From assembly GCF_011682175.1 (NCBI RefSeq), contig NZ_WHJG01000002.1, forward strand, positions 273,244 through 337,243: DNA of 64,000 nt, in the 5' to 3' direction. The position numbers and the translations under genes are program-made. The notes under the pieces were generated by a model, which saw only the letters and a program-made list of their open reading frames with translations, had not been told where the DNA came from and made no database searches. Positions 44,202 through 55,560 of this stretch are shown here, piece after piece (within the stretch, counting starts at the first letter, position 1; each line of letters opens with the position of its first letter). The DNA comes from Massilia frigida. Lineage in GTDB: Bacteria > Pseudomonadota > Gammaproteobacteria > Burkholderiales > Burkholderiaceae_D.

Positions 44202-46793
44202 ATGTCTGTCGATTTTAAAGAAACCCGGGCGCTGCTGCTGCGCCGCCATGCCGCTGTATTCGCCCCGGACCGGACCGCCCAGCAGCCCGACGCCTGCATG
44301 CAGCTGTTCGATATCGACCTGGCCAAGCTCGGCTACGCGCTATCGCAGCGCCTGCGCGCGCGCCTGCAAACGCTCGATTCTGCTTTGCTGAGCGCCATGC
44401 AAGAGCACATCTGGGAGACACTGGCGGCGCAGCTCGGCGGCAATCGCCAGCACACGCCGCTGTTCCGGCGCTTCCCCAACAATATCCCGTCCAACACCGA
44501 GGCGCTGTGGATGGACCGGGTTTTGACCCACTTCATGCAGGCACCCGACCAGCCCTGCCTGCACTGCGCCCGCACTGGCACCACCCATGTGCTCAAGCCG
44601 TGCCGGCACGTCGTGTGCGATGCCTGCTTCGACGGCGGCAATTACAGCGCCTGCCCGATCTGCAACCGCCACGCCGACCGCGACTCGCCGTTCTTCCTGC
44701 CCGACCCGGGGCAGAAGCAAAAGGCGGCGGTACACATGCCGCTCAAGCTGCTCGACCTCGGCGCCAGCATGGACGACGCGGCGCAGGTGCTGGTAAGCGC
44801 CCTGTGCGCGCGCAAGCAGGCCATGTCGCCGGTCGACACGGACGACTTCAAGACGCTCGCTGGCGAGTACCGCCTGCGCCTGCTGGCCTGGATTCCCGAA
44901 CAGATCCCGGTGCGCGAAAATATCGCGCTGCTGTTCGGCACCCTGCTCAAGCACTGCGAGCCGGCCGCCGTGCTGGCCGCCGCCGCTGCGCATATCGGCA
45001 CCGCGACCGACGTCATTCGCCTCGTCGCCGTCTACTCCGGTGCCGACCCGTCGCTGCAAGGACAAGTCGTGTATCGCCAGGTGCCGATCGCGAAGGCGCG
45101 TGGCATGGCGCGCTTCAAGACCTTGTTCACGCCGGGATCGTACTGGAACAAGCAAGCGAGCCTGCCGCTTCCCGTGACCATCAAGCGCTTCAAGATGGCC
45201 AAACTGGGGCGCCCGCTACGCCGTGCGCTGCTCGCCCTGCTGGAGAGTTTTCATCCCGACTCGCTGACCGAAGACATGCTGCGCCACCGCGCGTACTGGG
45301 TCTGGCTGGGCGAATTCCTGCATCCGCACGAATACCACAAGCGCTATCCGAAGGTGGCGTTTGCGTTCGGCGTGGTGCGCAAGAAGGGCCCGGACGGCAC
45401 CCCGGGACCGCAGTTCGAGACCTTTTACGCGGGGCTGGAAAAGGCCGTCATGCGCAAGGATGCCGTCGCCATGGTCGCGCTGCTGCGCCAGCGGCCGGGG
45501 GAACTGGCACGCCGCTTCGACCACGCCCTGCGCGTGGCAGATGGCGACAGCACCGCCAGCAGCGCGGTGCTGGACGCGTTTGCAAGCTGCGCGCCGCAGT
45601 TTGCCACCCCGGTACTACTGACCTTGCTCGCCCTGCTGCCAAACCGCCTGCACGCCGGAGAGACGCGCCTCTACTGGCCCAAAGGGTCCGTGGCGACCGG
45701 ATTCATGGCGCCCGACCAGCGCGCCCCCCTGCCGCGGCAGACGGTGGACCAGGCAGTGGCCCTGGTCGAGCGCGAGCTGCTGGCGCGCTTTTCAAGCAAG
45801 CCGCCCGTGGGCGAGTGCTTGATCGATACCGCGCTGGCCGACATCATGGTACCGTTCAACGAACGCACCGCAAGCCGCTCGGCCATCCAGCTGCCGCGCG
45901 GCTCGGTGCTGCCGGTCCCGCCGGGCAAAAAGGCGCGCCTGTTCCTGCACTGGTGCCAGCCGGAGAACGGCGGGCGCAGCGACCTGGATCTCTCGGTCGC
46001 GTTCTACGACGAACAGTGGCATTTCCGGGGAGTCTGTTCCTACTATCAGCTAACGTGCAAGGGAAGCGATGGCAGCATCATCGCCACCAGTGCGGGCGAC
46101 CTGACGGACGCGCCCTTCCCCGACGGCGCCAGCGAATTCATCGACCTGGACTGCGACCTGGCGCGCCAGAACGGCGTGCGCTATGCGGTCGCGGTGCTGA
46201 ACAATTACTCGGGGATGCCTTTCGAAGACCTGGAACATGCGTTCGCCGGCCTGATGTTCCGCGACGACGTGCAAGGTGCCCACTTCGATCCGCGCACGGT
46301 GGCGCTGCGCTTCGACCTGGCCGGAACCAACGGCGTATTCCTGCCGATGGTGTTCGACCTTCAGGAAAACCAGCTGCACTGGCTGGACCTGTATGCACCG
46401 GGCGGATTTGAATTCAATAACGTGGAAACGTCGACTGCGACGATCAGTGCCGTTTGCCCGGCCATGATTGCCTACTTCGCCAGCAGCATCCGCATGTCGA
46501 TGTACCATCTGGTCTTGCTGCATGGGGCGGCGCGGGCGCAACGGGTGATCTTGCGGGGTGATGGCACGCTGCGAGCGCTGTCGCGCCAGGAGGGCGAAGA
46601 TAACGCCAGCTTCCTGGCACGTCTGCGCAGGTGGAATCCGCAGGACGTCGACAACGCGCCCGTCATGCACGAAGCGCCGCTGTTCGCGGCCTTGCTCGAC
46701 GCCGATATCGCGCTGCCGGAGAACAGCATCGTGTATGCGCTGCGGCCCGGCGTGAGCGCGGCGACCATCGCCGCCAGCGACCTGATTTCGTAA
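44202..46793 (+). CDS. RING-finger protein with TerD-like C-terminal domain (MXAN_6230/SCO0854 type)
   Basis: An 863-residue protein. A RING-type zinc finger lies at about residues 111-155: CLHCARTG, HVLKPCRHVVCDACF and CPICNRH give the C-x2-C...C-x-H-x2-C-x2-C...C-x2-C pattern of eukaryotic E3 ligases. The C-terminal third contains a TerD/stress-type domain (DLDLSVAFYDEQWHF; ASEFIDLDCDLARQNGVRYAVAVLNNYSG). I recognise the layout as the MXAN_6230/SCO0854 RING family, whose function is not established. No ubiquitin-like partner is seen nearby. Confidence 0.85.
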   Translation: MSVDFKETRALLLRRHAAVFAPDRTAQQPDACMQLFDIDLAKLGYALSQRLRARLQTLDSALLSAMQEHIWETLAAQLGGNRQHTPLFRRFPNNIPSNTEALWMDRVLTHFMQAPDQPCLHCARTGTTHVLKPCRHVVCDACFDGGNYSACPICNRHADRDSPFFLPDPGQKQKAAVHMPLKLLDLGASMDDAAQVLVSALCARKQAMSPVDTDDFKTLAGEYRLRLLAWIPEQIPVRENIALLFGTLLKHCEPAAVLAAAAAHIGTATDVIRLVAVYSGADPSLQGQVVYRQVPIAKARGMARFKTLFTPGSYWNKQASLPLPVTIKRFKMAKLGRPLRRALLALLESFHPDSLTEDMLRHRAYWVWLGEFLHPHEYHKRYPKVAFAFGVVRKKGPDGTPGPQFETFYAGLEKAVMRKDAVAMVALLRQRPGELARRFDHALRVADGDSTASSAVLDAFASCAPQFATPVLLTLLALLPNRLHAGETRLYWPKGSVATGFMAPDQRAPLPRQTVDQAVALVERELLARFSSKPPVGECLIDTALADIMVPFNERTASRSAIQLPRGSVLPVPPGKKARLFLHWCQPENGGRSDLDLSVAFYDEQWHFRGVCSYYQLTCKGSDGSIIATSAGDLTDAPFPDGASEFIDLDCDLARQNGVRYAVAVLNNYSGMPFEDLEHAFAGLMFRDDVQGAHFDPRTVALRFDLAGTNGVFLPMVFDLQENQLHWLDLYAPGGFEFNNVETSTATISAVCPAMIAYFASSIRMSMYHLVLLHGAARAQRVILRGDGTLRALSRQEGEDNASFLARLRRWNPQDVDNAPVMHEAPLFAALLDADIALPENSIVYALRPGVSAATIAASDLIS

Positions 46794-46809
46794 CCCTGGC
46801 GGCGCCGGG

Positions 46810-47540
46810 TCAGAAGCGCTCGTAGTCGTGCAGATAGCGCCACTGCCCTGGCGCCAGGCTGGCCATCGGCACGCGGCCGATGCGCAGGCGCTTGGTGCTG
46901 ACGATGCTCAGGCCCACCAGGCGGCACATGTGCATCAGCTGGCCGGGCTTGACGCCCTTGAGCGCAAAGCGCAGGCGCGTTTCGTTCTGCCAGCTCACCT
47001 TCATCGGCGGGATTTCCTTGCCGTTGAAGGTCAGGCCGTGATTGAGCAGCGCCAGGCCGCCTTCGCGGATCGTGCCTTTGACTTCCACCACGAACTCCTG
47101 CTCGACGCGCGCGCCTTCGTCGACCAGCTTGCGCGCCACGCGGAAGTCCTGGGTGAACACTACCAGGCCGCTGGCCTTGGCCTCTAACGGCGATGTCAGC
47201 GTCAGGTTGGCCAGGTGGCGCTTGAGGAAGCGCTGCTTGCCATGTTCCGCCAGCAGCAGGTTCTCTTGCGTGAGCAGGTTCAGGGCCGGTTCGGCATCGG
47301 CGTCCGCACCGGCGCTGTAGCCGGCCGGCTTGTGGAACAGGATGGTGACGGGCGTCAGTTCGACCAGTGTGGCCTCGGGATGGATGACGACGTCCTGCTC
47401 GTCGGCCACGCGGGCGCCGGCTTCCTCGACGACGACGCCGTCAACGCTGATCCATCCTCCCGCGATGTACTTGTCGGCTTCCGCGCGCGAGCACGGCATC
47501 ATTTCGGAGACGCGCTTGGCGAGGCGGATGGTGGAATCGT

Positions 47541-47544
<4 letters not shown>
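46810..47544 (-). CDS. RluF/RsuA-family pseudouridine synthase-like protein with altered catalytic motif
   Basis: A 244-residue protein with an N-terminal S4 RNA-binding domain (RLAKRVSEMMPCSRAEADKYI) and an RsuA/RluF-type pseudouridine synthase domain (VTILFHKPAGYSAG; VEVKGTIREGGLALLNHGL). The invariant catalytic segment G-R-L-D is replaced by S-P-L-E-A-K-A-S-G-L-V-V-F-T, so the catalytic aspartate appears to be missing. It may only bind RNA. The gene overlaps the threonine aldolase gene by four bases. Confidence 0.82.
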
Positions 47545-48577
<1,033 letters not shown>

Positions 48578-48581
<4 letters not shown>

Positions 48582-49474
48582 GTCGTCGATTCGGCTTCCG
48601 CTAAATGTTGAGTGTAGAAACGCTCGCCCATTTCTTCCAGGCCGAGCGTGGCGAGGACTTCCTGCAAGCGGTCGGTCGGACGCTTGCGCGGCAGGTTCTT
48701 GTAGCTGGCGATGATCAGTTCATTTTTCATCGAATGCTCCCAGCCCACCAGCTCCGTCACGCTGACCTGGTAGCCGTGCGCTTCAAGCTGCAGGCAGCGC
48801 AGCACGTTGGTGACCTGGCTGCCGAATTCGCGCGTGTGCAGCGGGTGGCGCCAGATTTCGGTCAGCGCGCTCTTGCCCAGGTCCTTGCCCTTGTTCTTCT
48901 TGAGGACCGTGGCCACTTCGGCCTGGCAGCACGGCACCAGCACCATGAACTTGGCGCGCTTCTTGAGCGCGAAATCGATGGCGTCGTCGGTGGCAGTGTT
49001 GCAGGCGTGGAGCGCGGTGACGATATCGATTTGGTCCGGCAGCTTGTCGGAGCGGGTCGATTCGGCCACCGACAGGTTCAGGAACGACATGCCCGGAAAG
49101 CCCAGCTTGTGCGCCAGCGCGGTCGACTTTTGCACCAGTTCTTCGCGCGTTTCGATGCCGTAGATGCGCGAACCGTCGTCCAGGCCCTTGAAGAACAGGT
49201 CGTACAGGATGAAGCCGAGGTAGGACTTGCCGGCGCCATGGTCGACCAGCGAAATGGCGGCGTGGTCCTGCTGGATTTCCTTGAGCAGCGGTTCGATGAA
49301 CTGATACAGGTGATACACCTGCTTGAGTTTGCGGCGGCTGTCCTGATTGAGTTTGCCGTCGCGCGTGAGGATGTGCAGCTCCTGCAGCAGCGCGATCGAC
49401 TGGCCCGGACGGATTTCGGGCGCCAGCGTTTCAGCCGGCTTGGCCTTGTCGGCGGTGGTATCAGCGCGCTTCAT
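48578..49474 (-). CDS. SAM-dependent methyltransferase (METTL25/MRR-like)
   Basis: A 298-residue class I methyltransferase-like protein. Motif I is [36 protein letters not shown] and [10 protein letters not shown] are typical of the group that includes eukaryotic METTL25-type proteins. Target unknown, probably a protein or RNA. The ATG at 49474 overlaps iscX by 14 bases, so it rides on the isc transcript. Confidence 0.8.
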
Positions 49475-49655
49475 CGATCCACGCCGCCTGAATCGCTTCC
49501 AGTACCTTCTCGCCGCCGCGGGTGCGGTCGTCGTCGAAGCCGTCGAGTTCAATCACCCAGTTGTGCAGGTCGACGAAACGCAGCGTGGCCGGATCGACCT
49601 CGGGGTGTTTGTCGAACAGCGCCTCGGCGATGGCCGTGATGTCGCTCCATTTCAT
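49461..49655 (-). CDS. iscX: Fe-S assembly protein IscX
   Basis: IscX, 64 residues, an acidic regulator that binds IscS and iron in the ISC machinery. The sequence MKWSDITAIAEALFDKHPEVDP...RFVDLHNWVIELDGFDDD is diagnostic. It follows fdx by 13 bases, as in E. coli. Confidence 0.96.
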   Translation of the reverse strand: MKWSDITAIAEALFDKHPEVDPATLRFVDLHNWVIELDGFDDDRTRGGEKVLEAIQAAWIDEAR

Positions 49656-49668
49656 GGCGCTCTCCTGA

Positions 49669-50010
49669 TCAATGGTTCTTTTCGGCCGCATGATTGATCG
49701 TGTACTTCGGAATCTCGACCACCAGGTCTTCGGTTCCCACGATCGCCTGGCACGACAGGCGCGAGACCGGTTCAAGGCCCCAGGCGCGGTCGAGCAGGTC
49801 TTCTTCTTTTTCTTCCGGCTCGTTGAGCGAGGCGTAGCCTTCGCGCACCAGCACGTGGCAGGTGGTGCAGGCACAAACGCGGTCGCAGGCGTGCTCGATT
49901 TCGATATCGTTTTCGAGCATGACGTCGCACACCGACTTGCCGGCGGGCGCCTCGATGACGGCGCCTTCAGGGCAGAACACGGGATGGGGAAGGAATACGA
50001 TTTGTGGCAC
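49669..50010 (-). CDS. fdx: ISC-type [2Fe-2S] ferredoxin
   Basis: A 113-residue adrenodoxin-type ferredoxin supplying electrons for Fe-S cluster assembly. Cluster ligands appear in EHACDRVCACTTCHVLVREG (C-x5-C-x2-C-type spacing) with the last cysteine in RLSCQAIVG. The start codon is GTG. It lies between hscA and iscX in the canonical order. Confidence 0.95.
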   Translation of the reverse strand: MPQIVFLPHPVFCPEGAVIEAPAGKSVCDVMLENDIEIEHACDRVCACTTCHVLVREGYASLNEPEEKEEDLLDRAWGLEPVSRLSCQAIVGTEDLVVEIPKYTINHAAEKNH

Positions 50011-50033
50011 GGTGATTGTCCTGGTAGTGTTTC

Positions 50034-51923
50034 TTAAATTTCGTCGAGCGTTTTTCCGGCCAGCGCCGAGCGCACGCTCTGGTCCATGCGGCGCGACGCG
50101 AATTCTTCGGTGCCGTGGGCCAGCGCATCGACCGCTGCGTGCAATGCTGCCTGCTTCGGTGCGGGCTCGCCGTCCTCGACGTTCGATGCCGCCAGCGCGG
50201 CGCGCACGCCGTCCATCAGCGCATCGACCGAGGCGCGTTCCTCGCTTGAGAGCAGGCGGGCGTCTCCATCGAGCGCAGATTGCGTGGCCAGCAGGATGCG
50301 CTCGGCCTCGACCTGTTCTTCGCGCAGCGCGCGCCGCACCATGTCGCCTTGCGCCGAGGTGTACGAATCCTGCAGCATGCGCGCCACTTCATCGTCGGCC
50401 AGGCCGTAGGATGGCTTGACGGTGATCGACGCTTCGACGCCGGAACGCGTTTCGCGCGCCGACACCGACAGCAAGCCATCGGCATCGACCTGATAGGTGA
50501 TGCGGATGCGGGCGGCGCCGGCGACCATCGGTGGAATGCCGCGCAGCTCGAAGCGCGCCAGCGAACGGCAGTCCGATACCAGTTCGCGCTCGCCCTGCAG
50601 CACGTGCACCGCCAGCGCGGTCTGGCCATCCTTGAAGGTGGTGAATTCCTGCGCGCGGGCGCATGGAATGGTCGAATTGCGGGGGATGATTTTTTCGACC
50701 AGGCCGCCCATCGTCTCGATACCGAGCGAGAGCGGAATCACGTCGAGCAGCAGCCAGTCGTCGCCAGCGGCGCGGTTACCGGCCAGCAGATTGGCCTGGA
50801 TGGCGGCGCCCAGCGCCACCACTTTGTCCGGATCGATGTTCGCGTGCGGGATGGTCTTGAAAAATTCGGTGACCGCGCGCCGCACGTGCGGCATGCGGGT
50901 GGCGCCGCCGACCATCACCACACCGTCGACATCATCGACCGACACCGAGGCGTCGCGCATGGCTTTTTTGATCGCGGTCATGGTCTTGTTGACCAGGTGC
51001 CTGGTGATGTCGGCAAAGACTTCGGCGCTGATTTTCACGTGCACGATCTCGCCGGAGTTCAGCATGGCGTCGATGGTGGTGTCGGCGTTGGTCGAGAGCA
51101 GTTCCTTGGCCTGGCGCGCCTTGACCATCAGGATCGCGGTGTCTTCGTCGGACAAGGGGGCCAGCTTGGCCTGCTCGCACACCCAGCAGAACAGGCGGTG
51201 GTCGAAGTCGTCGCCGCCTAGCGCGGAATCGCCGCCCGTGGACAGCACCTCGAACACGCCCTTGGACAATTTGAGGATGGAGATGTCGAAGGTGCCGCCG
51301 CCAAGGTCGTAGACGGCGAACACGCCTTCGGAACCGTGATCGAGACCGTAGGCGATGGCCGCGGCAGTCGGCTCGCTCAAGAGGCGCAGCACGTTCAGGC
51401 CGGCCAGCTGGGCCGCATCCTTGGTGGCCTGGCGCTGGGCATCGTCGAAGTAGGCGGGCACGGTGATGACGGCGCCGACCAGCTCGTCGCCGAGCGAGTC
51501 TTCGGCGCGCTGGCGCAGCGTGGCCAGGATCTGGGCCGAGATTTCAACCGGGCTTTTGATGCCAGCCACGGTTTTCAGTTGCACCATGCCGGGCGAGTCC
51601 TGGAAATCGTAGGGCAGGTTTTCAGCGTAGGCGATGTCGGCCAGGCCGCGTCCCATGAAGCGCTTGACCGAGACGATGGTGTTCTTCGGATCGGTGGTCT
51701 GGTGGGCCTGGGCCTTGTAGCCGATGTTGGCGTGGCCGTTCGGCAGGTAGCGCACGATGGACGGCAGCAGCGGCCGGCCCTCTTCGTCGCTCAATACTTC
51801 GGGACTGCCGCTGCGCACGGTGGCGACCAGCGAATTGGTGGTGCCCAGGTCGATGCCGATGGCCAGCCGATGCTGGTGCGGCGCGGTCGACATGCCGGGT
51901 TCTGAAATTTGCAAAAGTGCCAT
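50034..51923 (-). CDS. hscA: Fe-S protein assembly chaperone HscA
   Basis: HscA, a 629-residue Hsp70 homologue dedicated to transfer of clusters from IscU. The ATPase domain has [32 protein letters not shown] and [17 protein letters not shown]; the peptide-binding domain contains [22 protein letters not shown]. Its client motif LPPVK is present in IscU of this operon. It works with HscB encoded 97 bases upstream, from which it is separated by a REP-like palindrome. Confidence 0.97.
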   Translation of the reverse strand: MALLQISEPGMSTAPHQHRLAIGIDLGTTNSLVATVRSGSPEVLSDEEGRPLLPSIVRYLPNGHANIGYKAQAHQTTDPKNTIVSVKRFMGRGLADIAYAENLPYDFQDSPGMVQLKTVAGIKSPVEISAQILATLRQRAEDSLGDELVGAVITVPAYFDDAQRQATKDAAQLAGLNVLRLLSEPTAAAIAYGLDHGSEGVFAVYDLGGGTFDISILKLSKGVFEVLSTGGDSALGGDDFDHRLFCWVCEQAKLAPLSDEDTAILMVKARQAKELLSTNADTTIDAMLNSGEIVHVKISAEVFADITRHLVNKTMTAIKKAMRDASVSVDDVDGVVMVGGATRMPHVRRAVTEFFKTIPHANIDPDKVVALGAAIQANLLAGNRAAGDDWLLLDVIPLSLGIETMGGLVEKIIPRNSTIPCARAQEFTTFKDGQTALAVHVLQGERELVSDCRSLARFELRGIPPMVAGAARIRITYQVDADGLLSVSARETRSGVEASITVKPSYGLADDEVARMLQDSYTSAQGDMVRRALREEQVEAERILLATQSALDGDARLLSSEERASVDALMDGVRAALAASNVEDGEPAPKQAALHAAVDALAHGTEEFASRRMDQSVRSALAGKTLDEI

Positions 51924-51951
51924 GTAAGTACCGATTTCTTTTTATATGCGA

Positions 51952-51994
51952 GTGCCCGCGTCGTTCCAGCCATTGGCAGGAACGACGCGGGCAC
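51952..51994. repeat. REP-like palindrome between hscB and hscA
   Basis: Perfect 16-bp inverted repeat GTGCCCGCGTCGTTCC (51952-51967) and its complement (51979-51994) with an 11-base loop. It shares the CGTCGTTCC core with the repeats at 3991 and 37539. Within the isc transcript it would fold as a strong hairpin and may affect the HscB/HscA ratio. Confidence 0.78.
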
Positions 51995-52020
51995 GCCTGG
52001 CGCAAGCGTCCAGACCGTTC

Positions 52021-52536
52021 TTATTGTTCGAGCGCGTCGAAGGCGAAGCTAAGTTCTTCACCGAATTTTTCCAGAAACATCAGCGCCCTCACCCCTTGCG
52101 CGGCCTGTTCGTAATCGCCCGCGTCAAGCTGCCCGCCGATCTGCACCAGGCGCGAGGTGCGTTCCTGCTTGACCTGCTCGTCGAGCGCTTCCAGCGCGTC
52201 CAGATCCTTGGCCGCGCGCGCGTCGCCGAGCGCTTCGCGCCACGCCATCTGCTGCATCAGGAATGCCATCGGCATGGCCGTGTTCGACTCGGTTTGCAAG
52301 TCGACGCCATTCTGCTCGCACAAATACTGGGCGCGCTTCTGCGGGTTTTTCAGGGTCTGGTAGGCTTCGTTGGCGCGTGTCGCCCATTGCATGGCGACCC
52401 GTTTTTCGGCGTCGGTGGCGTTGACGAAGCGGTCGGGATGCACCTGCCCCTGGACGTCGCGGTAAGCGGCGTCGAGGGCGCCCGTGTCGAGCGTGAAACG
52501 GGGCGGCAGGTTGAAGAGATCGAAGTGATTCTGCAT
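52021..52536 (-). CDS. hscB: Fe-S protein assembly co-chaperone HscB
   Basis: HscB, a 171-residue J-domain protein that recruits IscU to HscA. The J-domain HPD motif is in GQVHPDRFVNATDAEKRVAMQW, followed by the helical C-terminal IscU-binding domain. It starts 22 bases after iscA. Confidence 0.96.
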   Translation of the reverse strand: MQNHFDLFNLPPRFTLDTGALDAAYRDVQGQVHPDRFVNATDAEKRVAMQWATRANEAYQTLKNPQKRAQYLCEQNGVDLQTESNTAMPMAFLMQQMAWREALGDARAAKDLDALEALDEQVKQERTSRLVQIGGQLDAGDYEQAAQGVRALMFLEKFGEELSFAFDALEQ

Positions 52537-52558
52537 GGGTGCGGCTATCCGACCGAGG

Positions 52559-52882
52559 TCAGATGCGGAAGCTTTCGCCGCAACCGCACTCGTCCTTGAC
52601 GTGCGGATTGTTGAAGCGGAAGCCTTCGTTCAAGCCCTCGCGCGTGAAGTCGAGCTCGGTGCCATCGATGTACGGCAGGCTTTTCGGGTCGACAAAGACC
52701 TTCACGCCGTGCGACTCGAAGACATTGTCTTCGGCCGCCGCTTCATCGACATATTCGAGCTTGTAGGCCAGGCCCGAGCAGCCCGTGGTGCGCACGCCAA
52801 AACGCAAGCCGACACCCTTGCCGCGACGTTCGATGAAGCGGTTGATGTGCTTGGCTGCTTTTTCGGTCAGTGTGATTGCCAT
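52559..52882 (-). CDS. iscA: A-type Fe-S carrier IscA
   Basis: IscA, 107 residues. The three conserved cysteines occur in [13 protein letters not shown] and in the C-terminal [10 protein letters not shown]. It carries clusters or iron to apo-proteins. Position between iscU and hscB is standard. Confidence 0.97.
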   Translation of the reverse strand: MAITLTEKAAKHINRFIERRGKGVGLRFGVRTTGCSGLAYKLEYVDEAAAEDNVFESHGVKVFVDPKSLPYIDGTELDFTREGLNEGFRFNNPHVKDECGCGESFRI

Positions 52883-52916
52883 GTTTCCCTCCGCGTTTAC
52901 TACGCTTATTTCAACT

Positions 52917-53306
52917 TCAGGCGACGGCCGGATGCTTGGTCTTGTAGTCCAACACGGCCGCCTTGATCGCGTCTTCCGCCAGGATCGAGCAGTGAATCTT
53001 GACCGGTGGCAGGGCCAGTTCTTCGGCGATCTGGGTGTTCTTGATCGACAGCGCCTGGTCCAGCGTCTTGCCCTTGACCCATTCGGTCACCAGCGACGAC
53101 GAGGCAATCGCCGAGCCGCAGCCGTAGGTCTTGAATTTTGCGTCTTCGATCAGGCCATCGGCGCCAACCTTGATTTGCAGCTTCATCACGTCGCCGCAGG
53201 CCGGCGCGCCGACCATGCCGGTGCCGATGGTTTCGTCGCCCTTGTCGAAGGCGCCGACGTTACGTGGATTTTCGTAGTGGTCCAACACTTTGTCCGAGTA
53301 TGCCAT
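52917..53306 (-). CDS. iscU: Fe-S scaffold IscU
   Basis: IscU, 129 residues, the scaffold on which [2Fe-2S] and [4Fe-4S] clusters are built. Ligand cysteines appear in [26 protein letters not shown] and [17 protein letters not shown], the HscA recognition motif, just precedes the last. The aspartate next to the first cysteine is conserved. Confidence 0.98.
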   Translation of the reverse strand: MAYSDKVLDHYENPRNVGAFDKGDETIGTGMVGAPACGDVMKLQIKVGADGLIEDAKFKTYGCGSAIASSSLVTEWVKGKTLDQALSIKNTQIAEELALPPVKIHCSILAEDAIKAAVLDYKTKHPAVA

Positions 53307-53333
53307 GGTAAAACTCCTGAATATTCAATACGG

Positions 53334-54590
53334 TTAGTGGGCTGCCCATTGGATCGAACTGATGTCGATGCCTTCTTTGAACATGTCCCACAGCGGCGAC
53401 AGTTCGCGCAGCTTGTGGACTTTCGACTTGAGCAGGTCCACTGCGAAGTCGATGTCGGCTTCGGTCGAAAAACGGCCGATGGTAAAGCGGATCGAGCTGT
53501 GCGCCAGCTCATCGCTGCGGCCCAGGGCGCGCAGCACATACGATGGCTCCAGGCTGGCCGAAGTACAGGCCGAACCGGACGACACGGCGATATCCTTGAT
53601 CGCCATGATCAGCGACTCGCCTTCGACGTAGTTGAAGCTCACGTTCAGGTTGTGCGGCACGCGGTGTTCCATGTCGCCATTGATATAGACTTCCTCGATC
53701 TCTTGCAAGCCCTTGGCCAGACGGTCGCGCAGCGCGGTGATGCGCGTGATTTCGCTGTCCATCTCTTCCTTGGCGATGCGGAAAGCCTCGCCCATGCCGA
53801 CGATCTGGTGGGTTGGCAGGGTGCCCGAGCGCAAGCCGCGCTCGTGACCGCCGCCGTGCATCTGCGCTTCGAGGCGCACGCGCGGCTTGCGGCGCACGTA
53901 CAGGGCGCCGATGCCTTTCGGGCCGTAGGTCTTGTGCGCGGTGAAGGTCATCAGGTCGACCTTGCTGTTGGCCAAGTCGATATGCACCTTGCCGGTCGCT
54001 TGCGCCGCGTCGCAATGGAAAATGATGCCTTTCGAGCGGCACAGCGCGGCCAATTCTTCGATCGGCTGGATCACGCCGATTTCGTTGTTGACCAGCATGA
54101 CCGACACCAAAATCGTGTCCGGGCGAATCGCCGCTTCGAGCTGGGCGACCGTGATCAGGCCGTTATCTTGCGGCTCGAGGTAGGTAGCGTCGAAACCGAC
54201 GCGTTCGAGTTCGCGCACGGTGTCGAGCACGGCTTTATGCTCGGTCTTGACGGTGATGATGTGCTTGCCCTTGGTCTTGTAGAACTGGGCAGCGCCCTTG
54301 AGCGCGAGGTTGTTGCTTTCGGTCGCGCCGGAAGTCCAGATGATCTCGCGTGGATCGGCGCCGACCAGGGCGGCCACGTGGGCGCGCGCTTCCTCGACTG
54401 CCGCTTCGGCGGTCCAGCCGTACATATGGCTGCGCGATGCCGGATTGCCGAACTGCTCGCGCAGGTAAGGAATCATTTTGTCCGCCACACGCGGATCGAT
54501 CGGCGTCGTCGCCGAGTAATCCATGTAGATCGGGAAATGCGGGGCAGTCACGAAAGTCTGCTCGAGGTTTTTGTCCAAAGGCGCGTTCAT
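53334..54590 (-). CDS. iscS: Cysteine desulfurase IscS
   Basis: IscS, 418 residues, supplies sulfur for clusters and tRNA thiolation. PLP lysine in [18 protein letters not shown]; active-site cysteine loop [22 protein letters not shown]-terminal [16 protein letters not shown] 54590 is the true start; the frame also contains a TTG one codon earlier. It is preceded by iscR. Confidence 0.98.
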   Translation of the reverse strand: MNAPLDKNLEQTFVTAPHFPIYMDYSATTPIDPRVADKMIPYLREQFGNPASRSHMYGWTAEAAVEEARAHVAALVGADPREIIWTSGATESNNLALKGAAQFYKTKGKHIITVKTEHKAVLDTVRELERVGFDATYLEPQDNGLITVAQLEAAIRPDTILVSVMLVNNEIGVIQPIEELAALCRSKGIIFHCDAAQATGKVHIDLANSKVDLMTFTAHKTYGPKGIGALYVRRKPRVRLEAQMHGGGHERGLRSGTLPTHQIVGMGEAFRIAKEEMDSEITRITALRDRLAKGLQEIEEVYINGDMEHRVPHNLNVSFNYVEGESLIMAIKDIAVSSGSACTSASLEPSYVLRALGRSDELAHSSIRFTIGRFSTEADIDFAVDLLKSKVHKLRELSPLWDMFKEGIDISSIQWAAH

Positions 54591-54609
54591 CAAATCACTC
54601 CAATATGCT

Positions 54610-55092
54610 TCAATTTTGTCCGACGGCGGCGTGCGGGCGGTGTACGTGCACGACGTTTTGTTCAGAATTCTTTTGCTTTTGCTGGTCGACCAGGTCTTGC
54701 AGCGAGACCGAATCGAGATAGTCGACCATCTTTTCGTTCAGCGTGGCCCACAGTTCATGCGTCATGCAGCGGGTACCGGTGGCCGCATCGGCGCCGTGGC
54801 AATTTTCCTTGCCGCCGCACTGGGTCGCGTCGAGCGGTTCATCGACGGCGATGATGATGTCGGCCACGGTGACCTTGTCGGCGCGGCGCGCCAGACTGTA
54901 GCCGCCGCCGGGGCCGCGGATCGACTCGACGATTTCATGGCGGCGCAGCTTGCCGAACAATTGCTCCAGGTACGAGAGCGAAATGGCCTGGCGCTGGCTG
55001 ATGCCCGACAGCGTGACAGGGCCCTTGCCCTGTCGCAGGGCAAGATCGATCATCGCAGTTACAGCAAAACGGCCTTTTGTGGTCAGACGCAT
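54610..55092 (-). CDS. iscR: Fe-S cluster-sensing regulator IscR
   Basis: IscR, 160 residues, an Rrf2-family repressor that controls the isc operon when holding a [2Fe-2S] cluster. Helix-turn-helix region: [19 protein letters not shown] and [33 protein letters not shown]. Cysteines lie in CGGKENC and, ten residues later, [10 protein letters not shown]; the last spacing is wider than in E. coli. ATG 55092 gives the family's standard N-terminus. Confidence 0.96.
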   Translation of the reverse strand: MRLTTKGRFAVTAMIDLALRQGKGPVTLSGISQRQAISLSYLEQLFGKLRRHEIVESIRGPGGGYSLARRADKVTVADIIIAVDEPLDATQCGGKENCHGADAATGTRCMTHELWATLNEKMVDYLDSVSLQDLVDQQKQKNSEQNVVHVHRPHAAVGQN

Positions 55093-55174
55093 CACAATCC
55101 CGGTCACAGTGGTAAAATATTGCCTCAATTCAATCAACGAGGTCGATGCATCCTGCCATCAAAGACCGTATTAG

Positions 55175-55191
55175 TTGATCGAATTAGTCAA
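55175..55191 (-). promoter_or_regulatory. Possible IscR operator upstream of iscR
   Basis: The minus strand reads ATACTTGACTAATTCGATCAA, containing TTGA-N9-TCAA (55175-55191), about 85 bases upstream of the iscR start. It resembles type 1 IscR sites (A/T-rich, with TTGACT). Position and resemblance support autoregulation, but the match is by eye only. Confidence 0.45.
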
Positions 55192-55200
55192 GTATATCAA

Positions 55201-55560
55201 ATACGGGGCATCTTGTCTTGGGAGCCCCTGTTTTCCCCCAGGGCTGCCAAGCCCGACTTCAGGGCACGAGCCCGGCATTGCACCGGGCTGCGGCAGCATC
55301 CGCTCATCCGGCATGCATGGAACGGTACTGCCAAGATAGTCGGGCTGCCGGCCCTTGCCGCATGATGCGTCCCTGGCCGACACTGCGCAGGCGCACATCC
55401 AGGTTCGAGAGCGCCTGCGCTCCGGCGGCTATTGCCATCGGCTCATCATCCTGGGCGGCGCTGGCAAGCCGGCATTGTCGATACTCAACAAACCAAGCGC
55501 GAGTCATACCCTGACCATGCCAGACATCCATTTTTCGCGGGCTTGATCAAGCCCGGCCGG
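55201..55560. other. Intergenic region, no supportable gene
   Basis: 360 bases between the isc operon and the uracil-DNA-glycosylase-like gene. Short open frames on both strands show no start signals or domain. A palindrome CGGGCTTGATCAAGCCCG is at 55543-55560, at the stop of the glycosylase-like gene, and may terminate it. Confidence 0.5.

Noticed and set aside
55218..55546. Small open frames between iscR and the glycosylase-like gene
   Set aside because: They lack start signals and overlap each other on both strands; none has a domain.
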